Below, in pieces: positions 7,506 to 15,603 of a stretch of DNA of 37,868 nt. The number at the start of each line of letters is the position of its first letter. The first letter of the stretch is position 1. The position numbers and the translations under genes are program-made. Below the pieces are notes generated by a model. It was not told the DNA's origin. It ran no database searches and worked only from the letters and a program-made list of their open reading frames with translations. The stretch comes from Desulfovibrio sp. DV (GTDB lineage: Bacteria; Desulfobacterota; Desulfovibrionia; Desulfovibrionales; Desulfovibrionaceae), in the NCBI RefSeq assembly GCF_001936595.1, contig NZ_MLBG01000033.1, forward strand, positions 1 through 37,868, written 5' to 3'.

Positions 7506-7525
7506 TTGAGTCAAGTAGCCGGAAA

Positions 7526-7554
7526 AATATAGTCGGGGAGGTTGTCTGCGTCAA
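7526..7554 (-). promoter_or_regulatory. Sigma70-type promoter of metE
   Basis: TTGACG (7554-7549) and TATATT (7531-7526) are separated by exactly 17 bases on the minus strand. Transcription would start near 7519, just upstream of the aptamer. Confidence 0.75.
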
Positions 7555-7843
7555 GGCGGCTGCGGGGAGGGCTGGGTGGGCTTCCCCGGGAGGGGGCCGG
7601 TGGGGTCGGGTTGCGGACCTTTTGCCCGGGCCGGGCCGGGCAGCGTCAAAAAAGTCACAAGAAGCAGGGAGGTGGCTTGAGGAAGCGGGGTAAACGGGGA
7701 AAAGGTCTTGCGAGGGGTGTGGCGGTCTGCTAGCTTGGACGGTGAACCCACTACCGACCGCGGGAAACGAGGGAGCCTTTTTGCCGGGCTTTCGGGGGGG
7801 TCTTGCCGGTTTTCGGGCGGACGTGAAAAAAAGAACTTTGATC
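7555..7843. other. Divergent intergenic region without a supported gene
   Basis: This stretch separates the metE and aprB promoters, which point away from each other. It is purine-rich on the plus strand around 7660-7710. I see no convincing gene, repeat or RNA structure in it. Confidence 0.5.
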
Positions 7844-7872
7844 TTGACGGGGCTTGCGGCGCTTGTTAATTT
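7844..7872 (+). promoter_or_regulatory. Sigma70-type promoter of the aprBA genes
   Basis: TTGACG (7844-7849) and TAATTT (7867-7872) are 17 bases apart. Transcription would start near 7879-7880 and give a leader of about 260 bases before aprB. The -10 element lies inside the Rex-like operator. Confidence 0.65.
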
Positions 7873-7880
7873 GCTCACAA
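7863..7880. promoter_or_regulatory. Rex-type operator over the aprBA -10 element
   Basis: TTGTTAATTTGCTCACAA is an 18-base inverted repeat (TTGTTA and TCACAA half-sites, one mismatch). It fits the TTGTKAN6TMACAA pattern of the redox sensor Rex. Rex releases DNA when NADH is high and is known to control sulfate-reduction genes in Desulfovibrio. Overlap with the -10 element implies repression. A CRP/FNR-family protein such as HcpR, which uses a TTGTGA-type palindrome, is an alternative. Confidence 0.65.
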
Positions 7881-8141
7881 GCTATCCGCCGGTCATTCAG
7901 GAACAGCAAGAATATTGGTGGCTTGCCTCGCTGCAAGGCGGGCAGGGCAAACGTCCCGGGCATTCGGAACGTACTCACAATATCGGCACCAAGCGACGCC
8001 AGGGCGCATGGACAGGCCGGAGCAGGGTGCGCAAGCACTGTCACTGCAGCGGCGCGCGGATGTCCTGTCGCACCAAGGCGTTCAGCTCTTTAATGGATTG
8101 GGCGCTGGGTGTACAACAACTAAACGTTTGGAGGACTACTT
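7881..8141 (+). other. Long 5' leader of aprB
   Basis: About 260 bases lie between the predicted start of transcription and aprB. No gene in it is supported: the open frames lack ribosome sites and recognisable products. A GC-rich hairpin, CCTCGC-TGCAA-GGCGGG-like, lies near 7926-7943. The aprB ribosome site GGAGG is at about 8130-8134. The leader may carry stability or regulatory structure, or a second promoter may lie inside it. Confidence 0.4.
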
Positions 8142-8633
8142 ATGCCTACCTTTGTGGATCCGAGCAAGTGTGACGGATGCAAAGGCGGTGAGAAGACCGC
8201 GTGCATGTACATTTGCCCCAATGACCTGATGATTCTGGATCCTCAGGAGATGAAGGCCTTCAATCAGGAGCCTTCGGCTTGTTGGGAATGTTATTCCTGC
8301 GTGAAGATCTGCCCCCAGGGCGCCATCTCGGCCCGCCCCTACGCTGACTTCGCTCCCATGGGCGGCACCTCGATCCCCATGCGTTCTGCCGATTCCATCA
8401 TGTGGACCGTGAAGTTCCGCAACGGCAACATCAAGCGCTTCAAGTTCCCCATCCGCACCACCCCCGAAGGATCGATCAAGCCCTTCGAAGGCAAGCCCGA
8501 GCCGGGCGACCTGGAAAGCGAGTTGCTCTTCACCGAGACCTCGCTGGCTACCCCGAAGGAAGCCCTGGGCAAGAAGTTCGACGTTTCCGGCGCGGACACC
8601 GTTCAGTGCTGGCTCGACGGCTTCTGCAAATAG
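8142..8633 (+). CDS. aprB: Adenylylsulfate (APS) reductase beta subunit
   Basis: Iron-sulfur subunit of dissimilatory APS reductase, which reduces APS to sulfite and AMP in the cytoplasm. The 163-residue protein carries two [4Fe-4S] clusters bound by Cys10, 13, 21, 25 and Cys47, 50, 53, 57. Trp48, next to the second cluster, is the residue thought in characterised enzymes to help electrons pass towards the FAD of AprA. The C-terminal tail (about 100-163) is the segment that wraps around AprA in known structures. A GGAGG site precedes the start. aprA follows after 48 bases. Electrons are expected from the QmoABC complex encoded downstream. Confidence 0.98.
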   Translation: MPTFVDPSKCDGCKGGEKTACMYICPNDLMILDPQEMKAFNQEPSACWECYSCVKICPQGAISARPYADFAPMGGTSIPMRSADSIMWTVKFRNGNIKRFKFPIRTTPEGSIKPFEGKPEPGDLESELLFTETSLATPKEALGKKFDVSGADTVQCWLDGFCK

Positions 8634-8681
8634 TTTTTGTTGCCAACCGCTTAGCCATCCACCTCACGGAGGAACAATATT

Positions 8682-10682
8682 ATGCCGACCATTCCCGTTA
8701 AGGACGAGCCCAAAGGCGTTGCCCTTGCCGAGCCGGAACTGATTGAAAAAGACGTTGACATCCTTTTTGTCGGCGGCGGCATGGGCTGCTGCGGCGCGGC
8801 TTTCGAAGCCGTTCGCTGGGCCGACAAAGTCGGTGGCGACATCAGCATCATGCTGCTTGACAAGGCTTCCCTCGAGCGCTCCGGCGCCGTTGCCCAGGGC
8901 CTGTCTGCCATCAACACCTATCTTGGCGACAACAATGCCGACGACTACGTCCGCATGGTCCGCACCGACCTCATGGGTCTGGTTCGCGAAGATCTGATCT
9001 TCGACCTTGGCCGCCACGTCGATGATTCCGTCCACCTGTTCGAAGAGTGGGGCCTTCCCTGCTGGACCAAGGGTGATGACGGCCACAACCTCGACGGCGC
9101 CCAGTCCAAGGCCGCCGGCGTCTCCCTGCGCACCGGCGCCAAGCCGGTCCGTTCCGGCCGTTGGCAGATCATGATCAACGGTGAGTCCTACAAGTGCATC
9201 GTGGCCGAGGCTGCCAAGAACGCCCTGGGCCAGGATCGCTACCTGGAGCGCGTCTTCATCGTGAAGCTGCTCCTGGATGCCAAGCAGCCCAACCGCATCG
9301 CCGGTGCTGTCGGCTTCTCGACCCGCGAAAACAAAGTCTATGTCTTCAAGTCCAACGCCATCCTGGTGGCTTGCGGCGGCGCGGTCAACGTGTACCGTCC
9401 CCGCTCCACTGGTGAAGGCATGGGCCGCGCCTGGTACCCCGTGTGGAACTCCGGCTCCACCTACACCATGTGCGCTCAGGTCGGCGCTGAGATGACCATG
9501 ATGGAAAACCGCTTCGTCCCGGCCCGTTTCAAAGACGGTTACGGCCCGGTCGGCGCGTGGTTCCTGCTGTTTAAGGCCAAAGCCACCAACGCCAAGGGTG
9601 AAGACTACTGCGTCACCAACCGCGCCATGCTCAAGCCCTACGAGGATCGCGGCTACGCCAAGGGTCACATCATCCCGACCTGCCTGCGTAACCACATGAT
9701 GCTTCGTGAAATGCGCGAAGGCCGCGGCCCCATCTACATGGACACCGCCGGCGCCCTCCAGGCCACCTTCGCCAACTTGAATGCCGAGCAGCAGAAGCAC
9801 CTCGAAGCTGAAGCTTGGGAAGACTTCCTCGACATGTGCGTCGGCCAGGCCAACCTGTGGGCCTGCACCGACACCGAGCCCGAGAAGAAGGGCTCCGAGA
9901 TCATGCCGACCGAGCCGTACCTGCTTGGTTCGCACTCCGGTTGCTGCGGCATCTGGGTCTCCGGCCCGGACGAAGCCTGGGTTCCCGAAGAGTACAAGAT
10001 CAAGGCTGACAACGGCAAGATCTACAACCGTATGACCACGGTCAACGGCCTGTGGACCTGCGCTGACGGCGTCGGCGCTTCCGGCCACAAGTTCTCCTCC
10101 GGCTCCCACGCTGAAGGCCGTATCTGCGGCAAGCAGATGGTCCGCTGGGTTGTCGACCACAAGGACTTCAAGCCCACCCTGTCCGTCACCGCCGCCGAGC
10201 TGGCCAAAGAGATCTACCAGCCCTGGCACACCTTCAAGGACAACGTCGGTCTTTCCACCGACCCGATTGTCAACCCGAACTTCATCAGCCCGCATAACTT
10301 CATGATGCGTCTGGTCAAGTGCACGGACGAGTACGGCGGAGGCTGCGCCACCCTGTACACGACCTCCAAGACCCTGCTCGACACCGGCTTCCAGCTGCTG
10401 CAGTACCTGGAAGAGGACAGCAAGAAGCTGGCCGCCCGTGACCTGCACGAACTGATGCGTTGCTGGGAGCAGTACCACCGCCTGTGGACCGTTCGTCTGC
10501 ACATGACCCACATCATGTTCCGCGAAGAGACCCGTTACCCGGGCTTCTACTACCGCGGCGACTTCCTGGGCCTGGACGACACCAAGTGGAAGTGCTTCTG
10601 CAACTCCAAGTACGATCCGGCCACCAAGGAAACCAAGGTCTTCAAGAAGACCTACTACCAGATCATTCCCGACGCTCAGTAG
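8682..10682 (+). CDS. aprA: Adenylylsulfate (APS) reductase alpha subunit
   Basis: Flavoprotein subunit that binds APS and reduces it through a FAD-sulfite adduct. The 666 residues match the family. The FAD-binding glycine motif VGGGMGCCGAA lies at residues 30-40. Conserved stretches typical of dissimilatory AprA include LDKASLERSGAVAQGLSAIN (about 66-85) and the HSGCCGIW segment near residue 420. The gene has a GGAGG site before its ATG and shows a very uniform, C-ending codon choice, as expected for one of the most abundant proteins in a sulfate reducer. A strong terminator follows at 10693. A long minus-strand frame covering the gene is a shadow of this codon bias, not a gene. Confidence 0.99.
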   Translation: MPTIPVKDEPKGVALAEPELIEKDVDILFVGGGMGCCGAAFEAVRWADKVGGDISIMLLDKASLERSGAVAQGLSAINTYLGDNNADDYVRMVRTDLMGLVREDLIFDLGRHVDDSVHLFEEWGLPCWTKGDDGHNLDGAQSKAAGVSLRTGAKPVRSGRWQIMINGESYKCIVAEAAKNALGQDRYLERVFIVKLLLDAKQPNRIAGAVGFSTRENKVYVFKSNAILVACGGAVNVYRPRSTGEGMGRAWYPVWNSGSTYTMCAQVGAEMTMMENRFVPARFKDGYGPVGAWFLLFKAKATNAKGEDYCVTNRAMLKPYEDRGYAKGHIIPTCLRNHMMLREMREGRGPIYMDTAGALQATFANLNAEQQKHLEAEAWEDFLDMCVGQANLWACTDTEPEKKGSEIMPTEPYLLGSHSGCCGIWVSGPDEAWVPEEYKIKADNGKIYNRMTTVNGLWTCADGVGASGHKFSSGSHAEGRICGKQMVRWVVDHKDFKPTLSVTAAELAKEIYQPWHTFKDNVGLSTDPIVNPNFISPHNFMMRLVKCTDEYGGGCATLYTTSKTLLDTGFQLLQYLEEDSKKLAARDLHELMRCWEQYHRLWTVRLHMTHIMFREETRYPGFYYRGDFLGLDDTKWKCFCNSKYDPATKETKVFKKTYYQIIPDAQ

Positions 10683-10692
10683 GGATGACCAG

Positions 10693-10726
10693 AGCGGCCG
10701 CAGGCAACTGCCTGCGGCCGCTTTTT
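10693..10726 (+). terminator. Terminator after aprA
   Basis: AGCGGCCGCAGGC and GCCTGCGGCCGCT form a perfect 13-bp stem over AACT, followed by five T residues. It separates aprBA from qmoABCD, so the qmo genes probably have their own promoter in 10727-10839 or depend on read-through. A weak candidate there is TTGTAC near 10758 with TATCCT about 19 bases on. Confidence 0.9.
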
Positions 10727-10839
10727 AACGGTCTTACCCGGGCGGATGGACCGTGCCTTGTACGCCTGCGGCGGGAGCGGTCTATCCTCGCGGATCAGGC
10801 CGTTTTCTTGCTGGCCTTAACCATTGCCGGGAGGTTGCG

Positions 10840-12081
10840 ATGTCGAGCAACGCGATACTGGTCGTCGGCGGCGGCTTCAGCGGCATCACCGCCGCGCTGG
10901 AAGCCGCGGAGGTCGGCCACGAAGTCTACATCGTCGAGAAAAACCCCTTTCTCGGCGGCCGGGTGATGCAGCTCAATAAATATTTCCCCAAGCTGTGCCC
11001 CCCGTCCTGCGGTCTGGAAATTCAGTTCCAGCGCATCAAGAACAATAAAAAAGTCAAATTCTTCACCCTGGCCGAAGTGACCAAGGTCACAGGCAAGGCC
11101 GGCGACTACGAAGTCACGGTGAAGATCAAGCCCCGGTACGTCGAACCCGGCAGCGTTGATCTCACCGAGACCTGCAAAAAGCTTTCCAAGGACACCCAAA
11201 GCGACTTCGAACTGGGGCTTGGCACGCGCAAGGCCCTGTACATGGATGTCCCCTTTGCCTTCCCCAACCGCTACGTTCTGGACAAGGAACGTTGCACCAA
11301 GGAAGACCTGGAGCTTTTGTCCGGTTCCGACGTCATCAACCTTGACGACGCTCCCAAAGAGATCGTCCTCAAGGTCGGCAGCATTGTCTATGCTACCGGC
11401 TGGAAGCCCTACGACGTGACCCGGCTGACCAACCTCGGCGCCGGGGACATCGCCAACTGCGTCACCAACATGCAGCTTGAGCGCCTGGCCTCGCCCACCG
11501 GTCCGACCAATGGCCAGATCGTGCGCCCCTCCGACGGCAAAGCCCCGCGCAGCGTGGCCTTTGTCCAGTGCGCCGGGTCGCGCGACGAAAACCATCTGAA
11601 CTACTGCTCCTATATCTGCTGCATGGCATCGCTGAAGCAGGCGGCCTACGTCCGGGAAGCTTTCCCCGACGCCCGGGTTACCATCTACTACATCGATCTG
11701 CGCACACCGGGCCGTTATGACAACTTCGCCAAGCGCATCCTTGACGACGACCGCATCAACACGGTCAAGGGCAAGGTCGCTGCCGTGGCCGAAGACGCCG
11801 GCACCGGCGACGTCATCCTGACCGTGGAAGACGCCGTCTCCGGCATCAAGTCCGACAACCGTTTTGATCTGGTCGTCCTGGCCACGGGGATGCAGCCGAG
11901 CATTGCCGGCGAGCGCCTGCCTGTGGACGTGCCCGTTGACGAAATGGGCTTTATTGTGGGCGGCGAGGAAAAGGGCATTTTTGCCGCCGGTTGCGCCGCC
12001 ACGCCCCTTGACGTGATGAAGTCGGCCCAGTCGGCCACCGGCGCGGCCATGAAAGCAATCGCTTCGGTGAGAGGGAGGTAG
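10840..12081 (+). CDS. qmoA: Quinone-interacting membrane-bound oxidoreductase subunit A
   Basis: Soluble flavoprotein of the QmoABC complex, which carries electrons from menaquinol to APS reductase. It is related to the flavin-binding part of heterodisulfide reductase HdrA but is shorter (413 residues) and lacks ferredoxin clusters. The FAD motif VVGGGFSGITAALEAAEVG lies at about residues 8-26, followed by the second-strand acidic end YIVEKN. A central CSYICCMASLKQA stretch matches HdrA-type proteins. The start at 10840 follows GGGAGG and begins MSSNAILVVGGG; the frame extends upstream without family similarity. qmoB starts 5 bases after its stop. Confidence 0.97.
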   Translation: MSSNAILVVGGGFSGITAALEAAEVGHEVYIVEKNPFLGGRVMQLNKYFPKLCPPSCGLEIQFQRIKNNKKVKFFTLAEVTKVTGKAGDYEVTVKIKPRYVEPGSVDLTETCKKLSKDTQSDFELGLGTRKALYMDVPFAFPNRYVLDKERCTKEDLELLSGSDVINLDDAPKEIVLKVGSIVYATGWKPYDVTRLTNLGAGDIANCVTNMQLERLASPTGPTNGQIVRPSDGKAPRSVAFVQCAGSRDENHLNYCSYICCMASLKQAAYVREAFPDARVTIYYIDLRTPGRYDNFAKRILDDDRINTVKGKVAAVAEDAGTGDVILTVEDAVSGIKSDNRFDLVVLATGMQPSIAGERLPVDVPVDEMGFIVGGEEKGIFAAGCAATPLDVMKSAQSATGAAMKAIASVRGR

Positions 12082-12086
12082 CGGCG

Positions 12087-14378
12087 ATGGCCGAAAAAAT
12101 CGGTGTGTATATCGACGAATCCAGCGTCGCCCCGCTTCTGTCTGCCGAGGAGTTGGTTGCGTACGTCAAGCAAAAATGCGCTGGGGCCTGCCCCATCGTC
12201 AAATCAGCCAAACGGCTGTCCAGCCCCGAAGCCGTGGCCATGATCAAGGCCGACATCGAGTCCGGCGTCCTGGACGCCGTGCTGCTGGCCGGCACCTCGC
12301 CCCGCGTCGACTGGGAAGTCTTTGACTTCGGCGACAAGATCCTCGTCGACCGCGTCAACCTGCGCGAGTTCGTGACCCTGGCCTACAAGAACCCCGACGG
12401 TTCGGCACCGGTCCCGGGACAGCCCATTCCGGACGAACTGAACTCCATGGTGCGCGACTACCTGCGCATGGGCGTGGTCAAGCTCCAGAAGATGGGGACG
12501 CCCAATCCCGAGGTTCCCGAGACCAACAAGACCATCCTGGTGCTTGGCGGCGGCTGGACCGGCATCAATGCCGCCCTGTCTGCTGCCGGGGCCGGCTATG
12601 AAGTGATTCTCGTTGAAAAGGAAGCGGCCCTTGGCGGCAAGGCTGCCGGCCTGTACAAGACCTTCCCGCTGGCCTACCCCTACCTGGAAGCCACCGACAC
12701 CGGCCTTGACCGGCTGGTCGGCCTGATTAACGGCAACAGCAAGATCAAGGTCCGCCTGTCCACGACGCTCAAGCTCCTGGCCGGCGCTCCCGGCCTCTAC
12801 GAAGCCACCCTGGCTTCGAGCGGCAAGGAAGAGACCCTGCCCATCGGTTCCGTGGTGCTGGCCGCCGGCTGGACCCCCATGGACGGCGACGTCCTGGCCC
12901 CCTACGGCTACGGCACGCTCAAAAACGTCGTGACCTCGGCCGAGTTCGAAGCCATGGTCAAGGCCGGCGCCATCAAGCGCCCCAGCGACGGCAAGGCCCC
13001 GGGAACCGTGGCCTTCATCGTCGACGTGACCAAGGCTATGGAAGCCAAGCCGGCCGCTCCGGTTGAGGAAGCCCCGGCCGAGGCAGCCAAGCCGGCCGAC
13101 AAGAAAGAGGACACGCCAGCCGAGCCGGTCTTTAGCCCCATCAAGACCCCCAAGCATCTGGCCTACTCATCGGAATTGACCAGCCTTGTGGCCCTTAAGC
13201 AGGCCAACTACGTGCGCGAAAAGCTCGACGACGCCGTGGCCATGATCATCTATGACAACATGATGGTCCCCGGCATCAACGAGCGCTACTACCGCGCCGC
13301 CCAGGACAACCCGGGCATCATGCTGACCAAGGGCACCGTCACCGGTGTGGCCGAGGAAGGCATCGGCCTGGTGGTTGCGGCCAAGGACACCCTCCTTGGC
13401 GGCGACATCACCCTGGCTGCCGATCTGGTGGTCGTGCCCACCGGCCTGGTGCCGGCCACGGCCCTGGATCCGACCATCAACCTGCTCTATCGCCAGGGCC
13501 CGGCCTTCCCGGATCTGCAGCTCTTTGACGGGTTTGCCGATTCGAACTACATCTGCTTCCCCTACGAGACCCGGCGCACCGGCATCTACGCCGCCGGTTG
13601 CGTCCGCCAGCCCATGACCATGGCCCAGGCCAGGGACGATGCGGCCGGTGCGGCGCTCAAGGCCATCCAGTGCATCGAGTCGGCCAGCCGGGGCGTGGCA
13701 GTGCATCCCCGTTCGGGCGACCTGTCCTACCCGGTGTTCAACTTCGTGCGCTGCACCCAGTGCAAACGCTGCACCGAGGAATGTCCGTTCGGAGCCCTCG
13801 ACGACGACGAAAAGGGAACGCCCAAGCCCAATCCCACGCGTTGCCGCCGTTGCGGTACCTGCATGGGTGCCTGCCCGGAACGCGTCATCTCCTTTGACAA
13901 CTACAACGTCGACATGATCGGTTCCATGATCCGCGAGTGCGAGATTCCGCCGAAAATCGAAGAAGGCGGCCCCCGCGTGCTCATCCTGGCCTGCGAAAAC
14001 GACGCCTATCCGGCCCTGGATATGGCTGCGCTTCGCGGTCGGAAATGGAGCCCCTACGTTCGCATCATCCCGGTTCGCTGCCTGGGTTCGGTCAACGCCA
14101 TCTGGGTTGCCGACGCCATGAGTAAGGGTGTTGACGGCGTCATGATGCTCGGTTGCAAATACGGCGACGACTACCAGTGTCACTTTGTCAAGGGCTCCGA
14201 AATCTGCAACCGCCGCAAGGAAAACATCGCCGAGTCCCTCAAGCGTCTTGGCGTCGAGCCCGAGCGGGTCGAGCAGTATCAGGTGGCCATTGACGAATAC
14301 GACAAGATTCCCGACATGATCGACCAGTTCATGGACATGGTCCTCAAGATCGGGCCGAACCCGTTCAAAGGCTATTAG
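12087..14378 (+). CDS. qmoB: Quinone-interacting membrane-bound oxidoreductase subunit B
   Basis: Second HdrA-like flavoprotein of the Qmo complex, with added domains. Residues 1-120 form an N-terminal domain. The FAD motif LGGGWTGINAALSAAG starts near residue 152. Two [4Fe-4S] sites are at Cys556, 559, 562, 566 and Cys586, 589, 592, 596. The last 130 residues or so resemble the MvhD delta subunit of F420-non-reducing hydrogenase (LILACENDAY, VRCLGSVN, MMLGCKYGDDYQCH). An Ala/Pro/Glu/Lys-rich stretch at about 316-350 interrupts the flavin domain and looks like a flexible insertion. An AGGGAGG site precedes the start. It is expected to contact QmoA, QmoC and probably AprAB on the cytoplasmic side. 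Confidence 0.97.
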   Translation: MAEKIGVYIDESSVAPLLSAEELVAYVKQKCAGACPIVKSAKRLSSPEAVAMIKADIESGVLDAVLLAGTSPRVDWEVFDFGDKILVDRVNLREFVTLAYKNPDGSAPVPGQPIPDELNSMVRDYLRMGVVKLQKMGTPNPEVPETNKTILVLGGGWTGINAALSAAGAGYEVILVEKEAALGGKAAGLYKTFPLAYPYLEATDTGLDRLVGLINGNSKIKVRLSTTLKLLAGAPGLYEATLASSGKEETLPIGSVVLAAGWTPMDGDVLAPYGYGTLKNVVTSAEFEAMVKAGAIKRPSDGKAPGTVAFIVDVTKAMEAKPAAPVEEAPAEAAKPADKKEDTPAEPVFSPIKTPKHLAYSSELTSLVALKQANYVREKLDDAVAMIIYDNMMVPGINERYYRAAQDNPGIMLTKGTVTGVAEEGIGLVVAAKDTLLGGDITLAADLVVVPTGLVPATALDPTINLLYRQGPAFPDLQLFDGFADSNYICFPYETRRTGIYAAGCVRQPMTMAQARDDAAGAALKAIQCIESASRGVAVHPRSGDLSYPVFNFVRCTQCKRCTEECPFGALDDDEKGTPKPNPTRCRRCGTCMGACPERVISFDNYNVDMIGSMIRECEIPPKIEEGGPRVLILACENDAYPALDMAALRGRKWSPYVRIIPVRCLGSVNAIWVADAMSKGVDGVMMLGCKYGDDYQCHFVKGSEICNRRKENIAESLKRLGVEPERVEQYQVAIDEYDKIPDMIDQFMDMVLKIGPNPFKGY

Positions 14379-14391
14379 GAGGGAAGGCTCC

Positions 14392-15591
14392 ATGGCATAC
14401 GAGCAGCGTATCAAACCCGATCTGCAGTTCGTCAAGGACGTGCAGGCGGCCGGTGGCGAGGCAGTCAAGAAGTGCTACCAGTGCGCCACCTGCAGTGTCG
14501 CCTGTCCCTTGGCCCCCCCTGAGACGCCCTTTCCCCGCAAGGAAATGGTCTGGGCGCAGTGGGGCCTCAAGGACCGCTTCGAAGGCGACATCGACATCTG
14601 GTTGTGCCACAACTGCCAGACGTGCTCCGACCTGTGCCCCCGCGGCGCACGGCCGGGCGATCTGATCTCGGCCATTCGCAACATCACCTACCGTGATCTG
14701 GTCGAACCGACCGTCATCGGCAAATGGATGGCTTCGCCCAAGCATCTGCCCAAGCTGATCGCCATTCCGGCGGTTCTCTACCTGCTCATCTGGTTGATGA
14801 CCACCGGCTTTGGCCTGCCCCAGGGCGAGATCATCTACGGCAAGCTGTTCCCGGGCGATTACACCATTGACCCCATCTTCGGTCTGGTTGCCCTGTTCGT
14901 GGCGTACTCCTTTTACAAGGGCGTCATGAAGTTGTGGACAAGCTTTGACAAGTCCATCCCCACCACCCTGCAGATCGGGGCGAAAATCAAGAAGCCGACC
15001 TTGCTCGAATCCCTCAAGGCTGTGCTTTTTGACGAAGTCGCCACCCACGTGAAGTGGAACGACTGCGGTAACAATAACACCGAGCGGTTCAAGGGCCACT
15101 TGTCGCTCTTTTACGGCTTCGTGGCTCTGGCCATTGTCACGTCCATCGTGGCGGTCTCCCACTGGGGCGGCCTGATCGTGCCCTTCATCGCACCGCTTGG
15201 GCACACGCCCATGCCGCTGTGGAGTCCGGTCAAGCTGCTGGCCAACATCGGGGCCATCGCCCTGCTGTACGGCCTGACCATGCTGACCCGCCGCCGCATC
15301 AATGTTGACCCGGCCAAGTCCACGTCGTCGTATTACGACTGGTATCTCCTTGGCGTCATCTGGGTTGTCGCTCTGACGGGCCTTGGGGCGGAGATCTTCC
15401 GTCTGGCCGGTGTGGCCTCTTTGGGCTATCCGACCTATTATCTGCATCTCGTTGCGGTGTTCATGCTGTTCGCCTATCTGCCCTGGTCCAAGCTTGGGCA
15501 CTTGGTCTACAGAACGACGGCGCTGGTTTACGCCCATCAGGTTGGGCGTCTCCCACTCAAACGTGAAGAAGACAAAACTTTCATGATTTAA
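14392..15591 (+). CDS. qmoC: Quinone-interacting membrane-bound oxidoreductase subunit C
   Basis: Membrane subunit that oxidises menaquinol. It is a natural fusion of an HdrC-like iron-sulfur domain and an HdrE-like cytochrome b. The N-terminal part has cluster ligands Cys28, 31, 34, 38 and Cys72, 75, 78, 82. About six hydrophobic segments follow between residue 115 and the C-terminus, for example LIAIPAVLYLLIWLMTTGF and FYGFVALAIVTSIVAVSHWG. Histidines in these segments (such as SHWGG and YYLHL) are candidates for heme b ligands. Its 399 residues match the family. A GGAGGG site precedes the start and the gap to qmoB is 13 bases. Confidence 0.97.
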   Translation: MAYEQRIKPDLQFVKDVQAAGGEAVKKCYQCATCSVACPLAPPETPFPRKEMVWAQWGLKDRFEGDIDIWLCHNCQTCSDLCPRGARPGDLISAIRNITYRDLVEPTVIGKWMASPKHLPKLIAIPAVLYLLIWLMTTGFGLPQGEIIYGKLFPGDYTIDPIFGLVALFVAYSFYKGVMKLWTSFDKSIPTTLQIGAKIKKPTLLESLKAVLFDEVATHVKWNDCGNNNTERFKGHLSLFYGFVALAIVTSIVAVSHWGGLIVPFIAPLGHTPMPLWSPVKLLANIGAIALLYGLTMLTRRRINVDPAKSTSSYYDWYLLGVIWVVALTGLGAEIFRLAGVASLGYPTYYLHLVAVFMLFAYLPWSKLGHLVYRTTALVYAHQVGRLPLKREEDKTFMI

Positions 15592-15603
15592 TAGGAGGGT
15601 ACC

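Noticed and set aside
8664-10511. A 615-residue open frame on the minus strand opposite aprA
   Set aside because: It is a by-product of strong C-ending codon bias in aprA. It has no ribosome site and no recognisable domain.
10758-10790. Promoter-like TTGTAC/TATCCT before qmoA
   Set aside because: The 19-base spacing and weak hexamers are not enough for a separate feature, although some promoter here is likely after the aprA terminator.
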